NCBI GenBank assembly: GCA_046336825.1
Contig: JBKDFX010000097.1
Coordinates: forward strand, 14,346 to 78,345
DNA from: Ga0074139 sp046336825
GTDB lineage: Bacteria; Bdellovibrionota; Bdellovibrionia; Bdellovibrionales; Bdellovibrionaceae
Length of the DNA stretch: 64,000 bases
Reading direction: 5' to 3'
Made by a program: the position numbers and the translations under genes. Shown piece by piece: positions 42,537 through 52,544 of the stretch (position 1 is the first letter of the stretch; each line of letters opens with the position of its first letter). Under the pieces are notes generated by a model that was not told the DNA's origin, made no database searches, and saw only the letters and a program-made list of their open reading frames with translations.

Positions 42537-45500
42537 ATGGCAAATATAAAAGTTGATAATCCACATTTAAGACTCGACGAAATTGTCGAAAGACTTCTCG
42601 GGGCCAGAGACCGAAATGTCACATTGACGGGCTTTTCCTCAGGCCTTCCCTTGGCTTTTTTGCTTTCGACGACGCATTCGGTCGCAACTTCGTTTTTGCC
42701 ACATCTTGTTATTTGCCCTAGTGAGCGCGTTGCTCAAGACTTTCAAGCACTTCTCAAGTTTTTTAATCCTTCATGTTCTAGCTTTTTGCTGCGCGCATTT
42801 GATGTCAGTCCTTACTCAGGACTAACTCCACAGCGATCTATGGCAAGTTCAAGGCTCGAGTTTTTATATGCAGCTGCCAATCGTGCAAAACCTGGAACTA
42901 TTTTTATTTCTACACAAATGGCACTTGTCCAAAAGACTTTGCCCTTTTTTGTTTTTAATCAACTGTCTTGGTCTCTGAAGAAGGGGGCCCAGCTGAGCTC
43001 CAATTTAGGAGAAAAGCTTGTCGAGATGGGCTATCGAGCCGCTCCGGTTGTTGAAGATTATGGTCAGTTTGCTCTGCGCGGTGGAATTTTAGATCTTTTT
43101 TCACCCAGCGAGCGGCAGCCTCTACGTGTTGAGCTTTTTGGAGATGAAGTGGATTCACTTCGTTTTTTTGATCCCGAAACACAGCGTGGGTTAGAAGAAA
43201 TTTCGTCGGCGGAAATCGTTCCGGCCAAGGAAGCTCTGTACGTTGAATCAGAATATGAAGGTCTTATTCAAAGAGTTCGTCGTGATTTCGAAAAACGCTC
43301 AGTGCGAGGGCCAGAGGCAGACTCACTTTTGCGGTCGCTGGTTTTAAAAAATGAGATTGAGGGTCAAGAGTTTCTCATTTCCTCTTTTTACTCTAAGCCT
43401 TCACAGCCCTTAGACTATTTTAATTGTGGATACCACACTTGGAAAGTGGACAGCCTTGGTATTCAAAGAGAGTTTGATCAATGGCTTCAAGATTTACGCG
43501 AAGGCTCGGCTGAAAAAAAACATCACCCGATTTGTCCTCAGCCAGAAGATTTATTTTTGGAGCCCAGCTTTCTATTAAAGTCGGGCGAGGGAAAACAAAT
43601 ATCTCTTACTTCAATTGAAGAGTTTGGCTCACAAGCTGGACAGGCTTTGGCTAACTACACCTGCCAAACACCCATTGAAATTTCTCGAATTTCACAAAGT
43701 GATGCTTTCGGCTCACCTGCTTGGTTTTTCAAAATAAAGGCACGTTTCAAATCCTATCTGGATTCAGGAAAAAGAATTTGGATCACCCATAAGAACTCCA
43801 CTTCTCTACAAAAAGTTCAGTGGGCTCTTAAGGAAATGGAATTCGATTTTTTAACAGCAAATGAACAAGACTTTAAATGGGACGTTTGGCTTCATTCGGC
43901 CTATGACAAAATCGTACTTATACCGCGCGGGCTTGATGAAAGCCTATTCTTAGATGAAGAGGGCCTCTTGATCTTACAAGAGGAAGATTTGCTGGGAAAA
44001 AGACAAAGAAAAAAATCGTCGGCCGTTAGCGACTTTCAAAAACAGGCTAAGCGACTCAACTTTGGCGATCTAAAACCCGGTGACTTCATCGTTCACGTCA
44101 AACATGGAATTGGGGTTTATGACGGCCTACAGGTCATGAATGTTGGCGGCGCACCCTCAGAGTTTATACAAATCAGTTATAAAGATAAGGATAAGCTTTA
44201 TCTTCCTGTTTATCGGATCAATCAGCTTCAAAAATATTCAAGCAGCACAGTGCAAGTCCCTCTGGATAAGTTGGGTGGGCACGCCTGGGAGAAAACAAAA
44301 ACAAAAGTTCGAGGCCATCTTCGTGATCTGGCTGCAGATCTTCTCAAGCTTTATGCACAAAGAAGCGAATTACATCGCGAGGCCTTTGTTTGGGATGAGG
44401 GTGATTTACTTCAGTTCGAGCGTGGCTTTCCCTATGAAGAAACTGACGATCAGTTGCGCGCCATTGATGATATATTCAAAGATTTACACTCCACAAAACC
44501 TATGGACCGTCTGATATGCGGCGATGTGGGCTTTGGAAAAACTGAAGTGGCTATGCGCGCTGCCTTTGCTGCTTTGGCCAGTGGCAAACAAGTCGCTGTG
44601 CTTGCACCCACCACCGTTTTGACTTTTCAACACTTTGAAACCTTCAAAAAACGCTTTCAAGGATGGCCCTTCGAAATACGTGTTTTAAATCGATTTGTTT
44701 CAACCGCCGACTCAAAAAAAATTGTCAAAGAAGTAAAAGAAGGAACTGCCAAGCTGCTTATCGGAACTCATAGAATTTTAAGCCAGGACATTCATTTTAA
44801 TAATTTGGGTTTACTCATCGTAGATGAAGAACAAAAGTTTGGCGTGGCTCACAAAGAAAAGCTTAAGAAACTCAAAGTATCAGTTGATACTTTAGCTCTA
44901 TCGGCGACCCCCATCCCTCGAACTCTCAATATGAGCCTAAATGGCGTTCGTGATTTAAGTCTTATTAACTCTGCTCCCGTTGATCGTCTTCCCACTCGAA
45001 CATTTATTTGTAAATTTGAAGCTGAAACTTTTCGCAAAGCCATTTTGGCCGAAATGCAAAGAAACGGACAAATTTATTTTATTAATAACCGCATTGAATC
45101 TATCTATGGTTTAGCAGACGAGTTGCGCGCTCTCGTTCCCGAGGCCCGAATACGAGTGGCTCATGGACAAATGCCAGAGCATGAGCTTGAAAAAGTGATG
45201 CTTGAATTTTTTAATCACGAAATTGACATGCTCATATGTACTGCGATTGTGGAGTCTGGCATGGATGTTCCGCGAGCCAACACCATGTTTATAAACGAAG
45301 CTCATCTCTTTGGGCTTAGTCAGCTCTATCAGCTTCGAGGACGAGTTGGGCGAAGTAAACAAAGGGCTTATTGCTATTTGGTTATGCCAAGAACTAAAGC
45401 TCTCGATAAAACCGCTGAAGAGCGACTTAAAGTCATTCAAGAAAACACGGCCCTTGGGAGTGGAATAAAAATTGCTCAATATGATCTAGAGATGCGCGGA

Positions 45501-46055
45501 TCAGGCAACATTCTGGGTGATGACCAGTCGGGACACATCAATTCTGTTGGTTACGAACTTTATATGGATCTTTTAAAAGAAGCTCTTGCCGCTGCTCATG
45601 GTGAAGAGCCTGATGATATTGAATTGGATCCTGAAATTAGTTTGAAAATTCCAGCTCTCATTCCTGATCAATACATTCCTGATATACGGTTACGGCTCAG
45701 CTATTATAAGGCCATGTCAGACATTGAAAGCGAAGCTGAGCTTGAAAATATTGAATCTGAGCTTATAGATCAATTTGGAGCCCTGCCTGAGTCCGTTACT
45801 AATTTAATGGGTCTTATGCTTATTCGTCATGTTTGCAAAAAGTTGAAAGTTCGTGATGTCAGTGCCGGAGTAAAATCCATTTCTCTTATTTTCACTGACA
45901 AAACGCCACTCAAAACCGAGACCCTTATCACTCTGGCCTCCAAAGAAAATAAAAAGTATTCGATCACTCCCGACAGTCGTTTGAATATCCGTATGAATAA
46001 TGTCACATGGACTCAGGTCTATGATGAGCTCAACTATTTGCTAAGACTTATCTAG
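42537..46055 (+). CDS. mfd: Transcription-repair coupling factor Mfd
   Basis: 1172 residues. Removes RNA polymerase stalled at DNA damage and recruits UvrA. Domains in order: UvrB-like N-terminal part (about 1-370), the RNA-polymerase interaction (CarD-like) domain with KPGDFIVHVKHGIGVYDGLQ near 520, the RecG-like helicase with Walker A CGDVGFGKTEVAMR, LIVDEEQKFGV, the motif ALSATPIPRTLNMSL and QLRGRVGRS, and the C-terminal TRCF domain. Reading frame is intact. Convergent with the outer-membrane protein gene that ends 4 bp beyond. Confidence 0.97.
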   Translation: MANIKVDNPHLRLDEIVERLLGARDRNVTLTGFSSGLPLAFLLSTTHSVATSFLPHLVICPSERVAQDFQALLKFFNPSCSSFLLRAFDVSPYSGLTPQRSMASSRLEFLYAAANRAKPGTIFISTQMALVQKTLPFFVFNQLSWSLKKGAQLSSNLGEKLVEMGYRAAPVVEDYGQFALRGGILDLFSPSERQPLRVELFGDEVDSLRFFDPETQRGLEEISSAEIVPAKEALYVESEYEGLIQRVRRDFEKRSVRGPEADSLLRSLVLKNEIEGQEFLISSFYSKPSQPLDYFNCGYHTWKVDSLGIQREFDQWLQDLREGSAEKKHHPICPQPEDLFLEPSFLLKSGEGKQISLTSIEEFGSQAGQALANYTCQTPIEISRISQSDAFGSPAWFFKIKARFKSYLDSGKRIWITHKNSTSLQKVQWALKEMEFDFLTANEQDFKWDVWLHSAYDKIVLIPRGLDESLFLDEEGLLILQEEDLLGKRQRKKSSAVSDFQKQAKRLNFGDLKPGDFIVHVKHGIGVYDGLQVMNVGGAPSEFIQISYKDKDKLYLPVYRINQLQKYSSSTVQVPLDKLGGHAWEKTKTKVRGHLRDLAADLLKLYAQRSELHREAFVWDEGDLLQFERGFPYEETDDQLRAIDDIFKDLHSTKPMDRLICGDVGFGKTEVAMRAAFAALASGKQVAVLAPTTVLTFQHFETFKKRFQGWPFEIRVLNRFVSTADSKKIVKEVKEGTAKLLIGTHRILSQDIHFNNLGLLIVDEEQKFGVAHKEKLKKLKVSVDTLALSATPIPRTLNMSLNGVRDLSLINSAPVDRLPTRTFICKFEAETFRKAILAEMQRNGQIYFINNRIESIYGLADELRALVPEARIRVAHGQMPEHELEKVMLEFFNHEIDMLICTAIVESGMDVPRANTMFINEAHLFGLSQLYQLRGRVGRSKQRAYCYLVMPRTKALDKTAEERLKVIQENTALGSGIKIAQYDLEMRGSGNILGDDQSGHINSVGYELYMDLLKEALAAAHGEEPDDIELDPEISLKIPALIPDQYIPDIRLRLSYYKAMSDIESEAELENIESELIDQFGALPESVTNLMGLMLIRHVCKKLKVRDVSAGVKSISLIFTDKTPLKTETLITLASKENKKYSITPDSRLNIRMNNVTWTQVYDELNYLLRLI

Positions 46056-46058
46056 TGA

Positions 46059-47060
46059 TCAAAATTCAAAATGCAGACTGGCTCCAATGTCCATTTCGTT
46101 TTCCAGGTCAGGATCTGGCGAAGACTCGCTCATGTAAGATGTGGATGCATAAACATTGATAAAAATAGCCGTTATCCCTGTTTCTCGGCGAGATCGATAC
46201 ATTGAATCTAAATCCAGCCAATCTAATCCTATAAGAGCCCCAAATCTGGCGTGATATCCAGGGTCGGTTGAATATTCAATCACTTCGCCTGGGGCTGCTG
46301 AAGTTTCCTCCGCATATTCCGATTGCCAAATTCCAAAGCTGCCGTAAGGGATGAACTGACCCTCTGAAAAAAGGGAATCCAAATAAAGTGTTGCCGCTCC
46401 TGAAAGACGCTGAATTCTAAGCGAGTTGTCTGCACCTAAGCTTTGATTTGTAATATCTAAAATTGAATATCCAAATTGAAGCCCTAAGGCACCCCAAGAA
46501 AAATTATATTTTGGCCCTAACTCTAAAACAGGCATTGTTTGGCCGTTAGAACCAAAAAGTGTTTGAAAACTGTTGTCATCAAACTGCGAAATCAGACTTG
46601 GGAAATCTACATTTTCTGCGCCAAGAGAAAAAGTCCATCCCCAACGATTTTGTCTTTCTTTATAGGGTAAGTATATCGAAGAATTTGACCTGACTTCAAC
46701 AAGGCCATCTTCTTCTCCGTTTCCCTCAAATGTTTTCGAGGGCGGCCGGAACCTAGAATCTGCAGTATCTTGCGCGATAGCTGTCTCTTCAATTTCTGAA
46801 ACTTTTTTGGGCTGTTCCAAAATTTCAAGATCATTTTTATTGGGGACTGGCTCTGATTCAATAGTGGAGATTCGACTTGTATCTAGCTCTATGTCTTCTG
46901 GGTCAAAATCCTGTGAAGGATTTGTACGAAAGGGTTCTTCCGAGATTTCAAATTCATCACTTTCTTGAGCCCGAGAATCAACCGCACAGATGAGCATAAA
47001 ACTACAGGTCAGTATAAAGCGAAGAAGAGTGTTGAAAAAGAAAAGGGCCGTGGTTTTCAC
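46059..47060 (-). CDS. Outer-membrane beta-barrel hypothetical protein
   Basis: 333 residues with a signal peptide (residues 1-32, ending SRAQES), an acidic Glu/Ser-rich linker (residues about 33-120) and a C-terminal barrel that ends in FHFEF-type residues (SLHFEF, terminal Phe), so it is likely to insert in the outer membrane. No family recognised. The start is GTG 47060; no ATG is available upstream of the signal. That GTG lies inside the stem of a terminator-like hairpin, see the separate entry. Convergent with mfd, same strand as the atp genes. Confidence 0.75.
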   Translation of the reverse strand: MKTTALFFFNTLLRFILTCSFMLICAVDSRAQESDEFEISEEPFRTNPSQDFDPEDIELDTSRISTIESEPVPNKNDLEILEQPKKVSEIEETAIAQDTADSRFRPPSKTFEGNGEEDGLVEVRSNSSIYLPYKERQNRWGWTFSLGAENVDFPSLISQFDDNSFQTLFGSNGQTMPVLELGPKYNFSWGALGLQFGYSILDITNQSLGADNSLRIQRLSGAATLYLDSLFSEGQFIPYGSFGIWQSEYAEETSAAPGEVIEYSTDPGYHARFGALIGLDWLDLDSMYRSRRETGITAIFINVYASTSYMSESSPDPDLENEMDIGASLHFEF

Positions 47061-47067
47061 AGCCCTT
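47036..47067 (-). terminator. Terminator-like hairpin spanning the start of the outer-membrane gene
   Basis: On the minus strand AAGGGCTGTG-AAAAC-CACGGCCCTT forms a 10-bp stem with one G-U pair, then TTCTTTTT. It lies downstream of atpC and is in position to end the atp transcript. The GTG start of the outer-membrane protein gene is part of the left arm, and the T tract is part of its coding sequence. It may thus work as an attenuator. Confidence 0.6.
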
Positions 47068-47127
47068 ATTTTAGCTAAGCTTCTGATATTTCTTAAATAG
47101 ACTTTTGGTTAACTCAACCAACAGACC

Positions 47128-47148
47128 GTCCAGATTTGCTATCTGGAC
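47128..47148 (-). other. Stem-loop just after the atpC stop
   Basis: GTCCAGAT-AGCAA-ATCTGGAC (minus strand) gives a perfect 8-bp stem, 6 bp after the atpC stop codon. It has no T tract. A second small stem (47105-47121, TTGGTT-GAGTT-AACCAA) follows. Together with the terminator-like hairpin they form three stems in a row; the first may protect the 3' end of the atp mRNA. Confidence 0.5.
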
Positions 47149-47154
47149 CCGTCT

Positions 47155-47568
47155 TTAGTGTGTCCCTGATTTTTGTTTCAGCTCAAGTCCACTTTCTAAA
47201 GCTGCTACTTTTCTTTGAGTTTCGGTCCAAGCCTTGTCATCTAGGTGCTGAGTTAAAAGCGTATTGTTTAACGATTTTAACTCATCGCTAAATTTTTCAA
47301 CTGAAACATCTTCTGAGTTCGTGCTGTGTTCAGCTAAAACGACAACTCCATCTGGGCTCACTTCACAATAGCCAGAGGATACAACTAAACGGTGATATTG
47401 TGTTTCACCTTTAAACTTCCACTTCATGATCCCAGTTGTCAGCTTTGTCATCAATGGCGCGTGTCCATTTAGAATATGTAGCTCGCCCCTGAAGGCGGGA
47501 ACCAAAACGTCTTCAACCTCTTGGTCTGCTACTATTTTTTTTTCTGGTGTGAAGAGTGAAAGCTTCAT
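47155..47568 (-). CDS. atpC: ATP synthase epsilon subunit
   Basis: 137 residues: N-terminal beta-sandwich (FTPEKKIVADQEVEDVLVPA, FRGELHILNGHAPLMTKL) and a short C-terminal helical part. Last gene of the leftward atp unit; its start overlaps the end of atpD by 4 bp. Confidence 0.94.
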   Translation of the reverse strand: MKLSLFTPEKKIVADQEVEDVLVPAFRGELHILNGHAPLMTKLTTGIMKWKFKGETQYHRLVVSSGYCEVSPDGVVVLAEHSTNSEDVSVEKFSDELKSLNNTLLTQHLDDKAWTETQRKVAALESGLELKQKSGTH

Positions 47569-48977
47569 GTTGCAGCCTGTAGTTTTTTCGCTTTCTCAAC
47601 GGCCTGTTCAATTGTTCCAACCATGTAGAACGCTTGTTCAGGTAGAGCATCATGTTTTCCGTCAAGAATTTCGCGGAAGCCTTTAACTGTGTCTTTAATG
47701 TCCACGTACTCACCCTTAATTCCTGTGAAGACCTCACCTACGAAGAAGGGCTGAGAAAGGAATCTCTGAACTTTACGAGCTCGATAAACAACAAGTTTAT
47801 CTTCTTCAGACAATTCATCCATACCTAAGATGGCGATAATATCTTGAAGTTCACGATATCTTTGCAGAAGCGATTGAACATCACGTGCAGTTTTGTAGTG
47901 CGCTTCTCCCACGACCAATGGGTCTAGAATACGAGAAGTCGAAGAAAGTGGGTTCACAGCAGGGAAAATCGCCATAGCTGCGATATCACGATCCAAATTT
48001 GTAGTGGCATCTAAGTGAGTAAAAGTTGTTGCAGGCGCTGGATCTGTATAGTCATCCGCAGGAACGTAAACCGCCTGAACTGATGTGATTGATCCTTTTT
48101 TAGTTGAAGTGATTCGCTCTTGCATCACGCCCATTTCAGTTCCTAGGGTAGGCTGATAACCCACGGCTGATGGAATACGACCTAAAAGAGCAGACACTTC
48201 AGCACCCGCTTGAGTAAATCGGAAGATATTATCTACGAAGAAAAGAACGTCTTGGTTTTCTACGTCGCGGAAATATTCAGCTACAGTAAGACCCGTTAAT
48301 GCCACACGCGCACGTGCTCCAGGTGGCTCATTCATCTGACCATACACGAGAGCTGTTTTCTCGATAACTCCAGACTCTTTCATTTCTCTCCAAAGATCGT
48401 TACCTTCACGAGTTCTTTCACCAACTCCAGCAAATACTGAGTATCCACCGTGTTCTGTTGCGATATTTCGAATAAGTTCTTGAATTAAAACCGTCTTACC
48501 AACGCCCGCACCACCAAAAAGACCGATCTTACCGCCCTTCGCGTAGGGAGCCAAAAGGTCCACAACTTTAATTCCAGTCATAAGCATTTGGGCTGAAGTG
48601 GCTTGGTCTTCAAACTTTGGAGCTTGCCTGTGAATGTCCCAAGACTGCTTTGTTTTGATCTCACCAGCCTCATCAACGGGTTCACCCACCACGTTGATAA
48701 TACGTCCCAAAACTTCTTTTCCCACAGGGGCTGCAATCATTTTACCTGTATCTAAAACGGCTGAACCTCGAACAAGACCTTCTGTCGAGTCCATAGAAAC
48801 AGTGCGTACGACATTGTCACCTAAGTGTTGTGCCACTTCGAGAACAAGGTTGTTTTCTTTTTCAGAAATAAGCTTGTTTGTTGTTCTGAGGGCCGTGTTG
48901 ATGGGAGGAAGCTCGCCGCCCTCAAACTCAACGTCTACTACTGGGCCCATAACTTGTTTAATTTTTCCGTTTGCCAT
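47565..48977 (-). CDS. atpD: ATP synthase beta subunit
   Basis: 470 residues, catalytic F1 subunit. Walker A GGAGVGKTV, GERTREGNDLW, YFRDVENQDVLFFVDNIFRF (Walker B), and PAVNPLSSTSRI. Placed between atpG and atpC with an 8-bp gap to atpG. Confidence 0.97.
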   Translation of the reverse strand: MANGKIKQVMGPVVDVEFEGGELPPINTALRTTNKLISEKENNLVLEVAQHLGDNVVRTVSMDSTEGLVRGSAVLDTGKMIAAPVGKEVLGRIINVVGEPVDEAGEIKTKQSWDIHRQAPKFEDQATSAQMLMTGIKVVDLLAPYAKGGKIGLFGGAGVGKTVLIQELIRNIATEHGGYSVFAGVGERTREGNDLWREMKESGVIEKTALVYGQMNEPPGARARVALTGLTVAEYFRDVENQDVLFFVDNIFRFTQAGAEVSALLGRIPSAVGYQPTLGTEMGVMQERITSTKKGSITSVQAVYVPADDYTDPAPATTFTHLDATTNLDRDIAAMAIFPAVNPLSSTSRILDPLVVGEAHYKTARDVQSLLQRYRELQDIIAILGMDELSEEDKLVVYRARKVQRFLSQPFFVGEVFTGIKGEYVDIKDTVKGFREILDGKHDALPEQAFYMVGTIEQAVEKAKKLQAAT

Positions 48978-48985
48978 TTTAACCT

Positions 48986-49867
48986 CTACTTAAGCGCCTC
49001 AGCGCCGCTCGTGATTTCAGTCAATTCTGTCGTAATTTTTTCTTGTCTTAATTTATTGTAGGTAAGCGTGAGTGAATTGATCACCCCTTTTGCGTTCGTA
49101 GTCGCATTTTCCATTGCCGACATTCGAGCCCCGTGTTCAGAGGCTACGCTTTCAGATAAGCAGCGGTAAACTTGAAGATCGAAGTGTCTTTTCAAAAGAT
49201 CCTCGATCAACACTTCTGCACTTGGTTCAAAAATTAATTCTTTTGAGAAACCCGCTGTGTTTTTTTCTTCTGTAAAGCTTGATGTTTCAATACTGGCAGG
49301 TATGAGCGTTTCAGCAACTACAACTTGCGAAATTGCTGATTTGAATTCGTTATAAATGATGCGAATTTCATCATATCCGCCGTCTAAATATTCTTGAAGT
49401 AACTTTTTGGCGACCTTCGCGGCCAAATCATAGGAAATGTCTTTATCAAGCTTAGTGATATAGTCAAAAGGCTTTATCCCGCGCTTAACAAAGAAATCAT
49501 GCCCACGACGACCAATAAAAAACAAATCGAGAGCTTGGTATTTTGATGCGTTTGTCTTGATGTATTGATCGGAAAATTTATTGATATTGCTATTGAAGCC
49601 GCCGCATAGTCCGCGGTCACTTGTGAGAACAACAAGAAGTATCTTTTTGACTTCAGCTCTTGGCTCCATCAAAGGATGAGAAATTTTTTGTGTAGCAGCA
49701 ATATCAGCAATGACCTTTCTCAGGGCCAAAGCGTAGGGGCGCATGTTCACAATGTTGTGTTGCGCCTTTCTGAGCTTTGCTGCAGACACAAGCTTCATCG
49801 CTTTGGTGATCTGCTGTGTGTTTTTAGTCGACTCAATTCTGAGTCGAATGTCCTTCAAGCTTGGCAT
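48986..49867 (-). CDS. atpG: ATP synthase gamma subunit
   Basis: 293 residues, the rotary shaft of F1. N-terminal helix DIRLRIESTKNTQQITKAMKL and C-terminal helix SEHGARMSAMENATTNA... to the end, the two ends of the coiled coil, with the family centre GLCGGFNSNI. Three bp from atpA. Confidence 0.96.
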   Translation of the reverse strand: MPSLKDIRLRIESTKNTQQITKAMKLVSAAKLRKAQHNIVNMRPYALALRKVIADIAATQKISHPLMEPRAEVKKILLVVLTSDRGLCGGFNSNINKFSDQYIKTNASKYQALDLFFIGRRGHDFFVKRGIKPFDYITKLDKDISYDLAAKVAKKLLQEYLDGGYDEIRIIYNEFKSAISQVVVAETLIPASIETSSFTEEKNTAGFSKELIFEPSAEVLIEDLLKRHFDLQVYRCLSESVASEHGARMSAMENATTNAKGVINSLTLTYNKLRQEKITTELTEITSGAEALK

Positions 49868-49870
49868 ACT

Positions 49871-51403
49871 TTACTTCTTGCCTTGGCTTGTTTGGAAAAT
49901 TGCCTTGAACTCAGTTAGTGCGTCAACCAGTTGCTTTTTTGTAGCATCGTCAATTGCCTTTTTCTCTGAGATATTCTTGAGCACGTGCGAATGTTTTGTT
50001 TTCAAAAACTCAACCATCTCAGCTTCGTATCTCTTAATATCTGTTTCTGGAATTGCGTCTGTGTATCCATTTGTTACAGAGAAAATCGCAACAATTTGAT
50101 CTTCCACCTTAAACGGACTGTAAATATTTTGTTTCAACAACTCAACAAGGCGCTTACCTCTCGCCAATTGTTGTTGAGATGCTTTATCAAGGTCAGATGC
50201 AAAAGCAGCAAACGCCTCTAGGGCTCGGTACTGTGCCAGCTCAAGCTTTACGGAGCCAGCCACTTGTTTCATCGCTTTGATTTGAGCGGCGCCGCCCACG
50301 CGAGAAACTGATTTTCCCACAGAAACCGCAGGTCTAATCCCTTTATAAAACAAATCTGTTTCAAGGAAGATCTGTCCATCTGTAATTGAAATAACGTTAG
50401 TCGGAATGTAAGCAGAGATATCGCCCGCTTGTGTCTCGATGATTGGCAACGCGGTTAGTGATCCTCCACCTTTTTCATCAGATAATTTTGCAGCTCGCTC
50501 AAGAAGTCGCGAGTGAAGATAGAAAACGTCTCCTGGATAAGCTTCACGACCAGGAGGACGACGAAGTAATAATGAAAGCTGACGGTAGGCTTGTGCTTGC
50601 TTTGTCAAATCGTCGTAAATAACAAGTGCATGTCTTCCCGTATCTCTGAAGTATTCAGCCATGGCCGTGCCAGAGTAAGCCGCCAAAAATTGCATGGGAG
50701 CTGGATCTGAGGCATTCGCCGCAATAACTGTTGTATAATCCATGGCGCCGGTTTGTCTCAATTTTTCAACCACAAGCGCCACTGTTGATTGTTTTTGACC
50801 GATAGCTACGTAGAAGCAATGAACGTTTTGGCCTTTTTGATTAATGATCGTATCAATTGCAATAGCTGTTTTACCCGTTTGTCGATCGCCGATGATCAAT
50901 TCTCGCTGGCCTCGTCCGATAGGAATAAGGGCATCAATTGATTTGATTCCCGTTTGAAGGGGCTCACTGACGGGTTGACGGTAAACGATTCCGGGAGCCT
51001 TTAATTCAACGATTCTTGAGTGTTGAGTGTTGATAGGGCCTTTTCCGTCGATGGGATTTCCCAAAGCGTCAACCACTCGCCCCAACAAGGCTTCGCCTAC
51101 TGGAACTTGAACGATCTTTTTAGTTCTTTTGACGGAATCGCCTTCTTTAATGAGTCTGTCTTCACCAAAAATTACAACCCCGACGAATGATTGTTCAAGG
51201 TTTAATGCCATACCCTGAACGCCGCTGGAAAACTCAACAAGCTCGCCCGCCATTACGTGGTCAAGACCGAACACTCGAGCAACCCCGTCACCAACAGAGA
51301 TAACACTTCCTGTTTCGCTGACTTCGATTTTTTTGCTGTACTGATTAATTTGCTCGCGAAGAACACGGCTTATTTCATCTGCTCGAATCTGACTTGTTTC
51401 CAT
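49871..51403 (-). CDS. atpA: ATP synthase alpha subunit
   Basis: 510 residues, non-catalytic nucleotide-binding subunit. Walker A GDRQTGKTAIAIDT, the VISVGDGVARVFGL N-terminal domain, and DAYPGDVFYLHSRLLERAAK-type sequence (GREAYPGDVFYLHSRLL). 38 bp after atpH. Confidence 0.97.
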   Translation of the reverse strand: METSQIRADEISRVLREQINQYSKKIEVSETGSVISVGDGVARVFGLDHVMAGELVEFSSGVQGMALNLEQSFVGVVIFGEDRLIKEGDSVKRTKKIVQVPVGEALLGRVVDALGNPIDGKGPINTQHSRIVELKAPGIVYRQPVSEPLQTGIKSIDALIPIGRGQRELIIGDRQTGKTAIAIDTIINQKGQNVHCFYVAIGQKQSTVALVVEKLRQTGAMDYTTVIAANASDPAPMQFLAAYSGTAMAEYFRDTGRHALVIYDDLTKQAQAYRQLSLLLRRPPGREAYPGDVFYLHSRLLERAAKLSDEKGGGSLTALPIIETQAGDISAYIPTNVISITDGQIFLETDLFYKGIRPAVSVGKSVSRVGGAAQIKAMKQVAGSVKLELAQYRALEAFAAFASDLDKASQQQLARGKRLVELLKQNIYSPFKVEDQIVAIFSVTNGYTDAIPETDIKRYEAEMVEFLKTKHSHVLKNISEKKAIDDATKKQLVDALTEFKAIFQTSQGKK

Positions 51404-51441
51404 TTAACTCCCTTGGTTCTTAATTTTAATTCGTTTTATTT

Positions 51442-51990
51442 TTAGACCGTTGCGCCCAGCATCCGCTCTGATATTTTGTCTAGGTGCGCACTCAGGCTGT
51501 CATCGAAAGTCCAGCCGGCCACTTCGATTTTAACTCCGCCGACAAGTCCCGCTTGTACACGAGTCTCAAGCTGAATTTTTTTACCTAAAATACTTGATGC
51601 CTTTTTTTCATATTCTAGTTTATGGGCCTCTGCGATGGGCTGGGCAGAAAACAACAGACCTCTAGTTGTTCCCTGGTCAGCGTCGGACAACTCTTGGCTC
51701 GCCTTAACAATTTCTTCCAACAAAGAAAATCTAGCTTTATCAATTAGTAGATATAAAAAAGCCTGTATGTCGCTTTCAAGCTTTGTTTGAGCGAATAGTT
51801 TTTTGAGGATTTCTTTTTTTTCTACTTTGGAAGCCGCTGTGCCCACAAAAAACTGTTTAACAACTGAATCCTTGTTTATAGCGCTTGCCGCCTCAGCCAA
51901 CTGAGCGTGGTAGGCAGAAGCCATTTTTCTTTGGTGGCCAAGCTCATATAAAGATTTAGCGTATCTTTTGGCTAGCACTGCCTGGCTCAT
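51442..51990 (-). CDS. atpH: ATP synthase delta subunit
   Basis: 182 residues, mostly helical, linking F1 to the b/b' stalk. Signature RYAKSLYELGHQRK at the N-terminus and GVKIEVAGWTFDDSLSAHLD near the C-terminus. Overlaps atpF by 4 bp. Confidence 0.92.
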   Translation of the reverse strand: MSQAVLAKRYAKSLYELGHQRKMASAYHAQLAEAASAINKDSVVKQFFVGTAASKVEKKEILKKLFAQTKLESDIQAFLYLLIDKARFSLLEEIVKASQELSDADQGTTRGLLFSAQPIAEAHKLEYEKKASSILGKKIQLETRVQAGLVGGVKIEVAGWTFDDSLSAHLDKISERMLGATV

Positions 51991-52544
51991 ATTCGTACTC
52001 CATCAAACTGTTTTACAAACTGATCTTGAAGTTTGGCCTGATCGCTTTGGCTGGTGTCTTTTTTTAATACTTCTCGCGCCATGCTCACGGCCTCATTAGC
52101 CACTGCTTTGTGAAGCTCCCTTTGCGCTCTTAGGGTCTCTGATTTGGCAGCCTCGGAAGCTTCTGATTTTATTCGACTGGCAAGAGCATTGGCCTCTGTT
52201 ATAAGTTGTTTTTTCATGTCAGCAGATTCCGCCCTTGCTCGTTCAACACTTTCTGCCGCGCTCGATTCAAGCTTTTGCAATCGAAGACTGATTTCATTTA
52301 CTTTTGCCTCAGCCTCTTCCCGGATTTTTTTAGACTTGTTGGCTGATGCTAAGAAGTCTTCTCTTTTTGAAGAAAAGAAAGTTTTTACTTTCTTCCCAGC
52401 CAAAAAATAGAGACCCGTAAATAGTATAGCCAGATTGGCTGCCTGCCAAAAAACAACTGTTGGAACCCCGTCGCCATGAGCGCCGGCAGCTATCGCCGCC
52501 GAGCTCGAAAATACCATTAACAGATTTATGATAATTAAGCCCAT
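51987..52544 (-). CDS. atpF: ATP synthase b subunit
   Basis: 185 residues: one membrane helix (VVFWQAANLAILFTGLYFLAG) after a signal-like N-terminal segment and a long charged coiled coil. The N-terminal MGLIIINLLMVFSSSAAIAA may be a cleaved leader or a second helix. Its start is 1 bp from the upstream b' gene stop. Confidence 0.9.
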   Translation of the reverse strand: MGLIIINLLMVFSSSAAIAAGAHGDGVPTVVFWQAANLAILFTGLYFLAGKKVKTFFSSKREDFLASANKSKKIREEAEAKVNEISLRLQKLESSAAESVERARAESADMKKQLITEANALASRIKSEASEAAKSETLRAQRELHKAVANEAVSMAREVLKKDTSQSDQAKLQDQFVKQFDGVRI

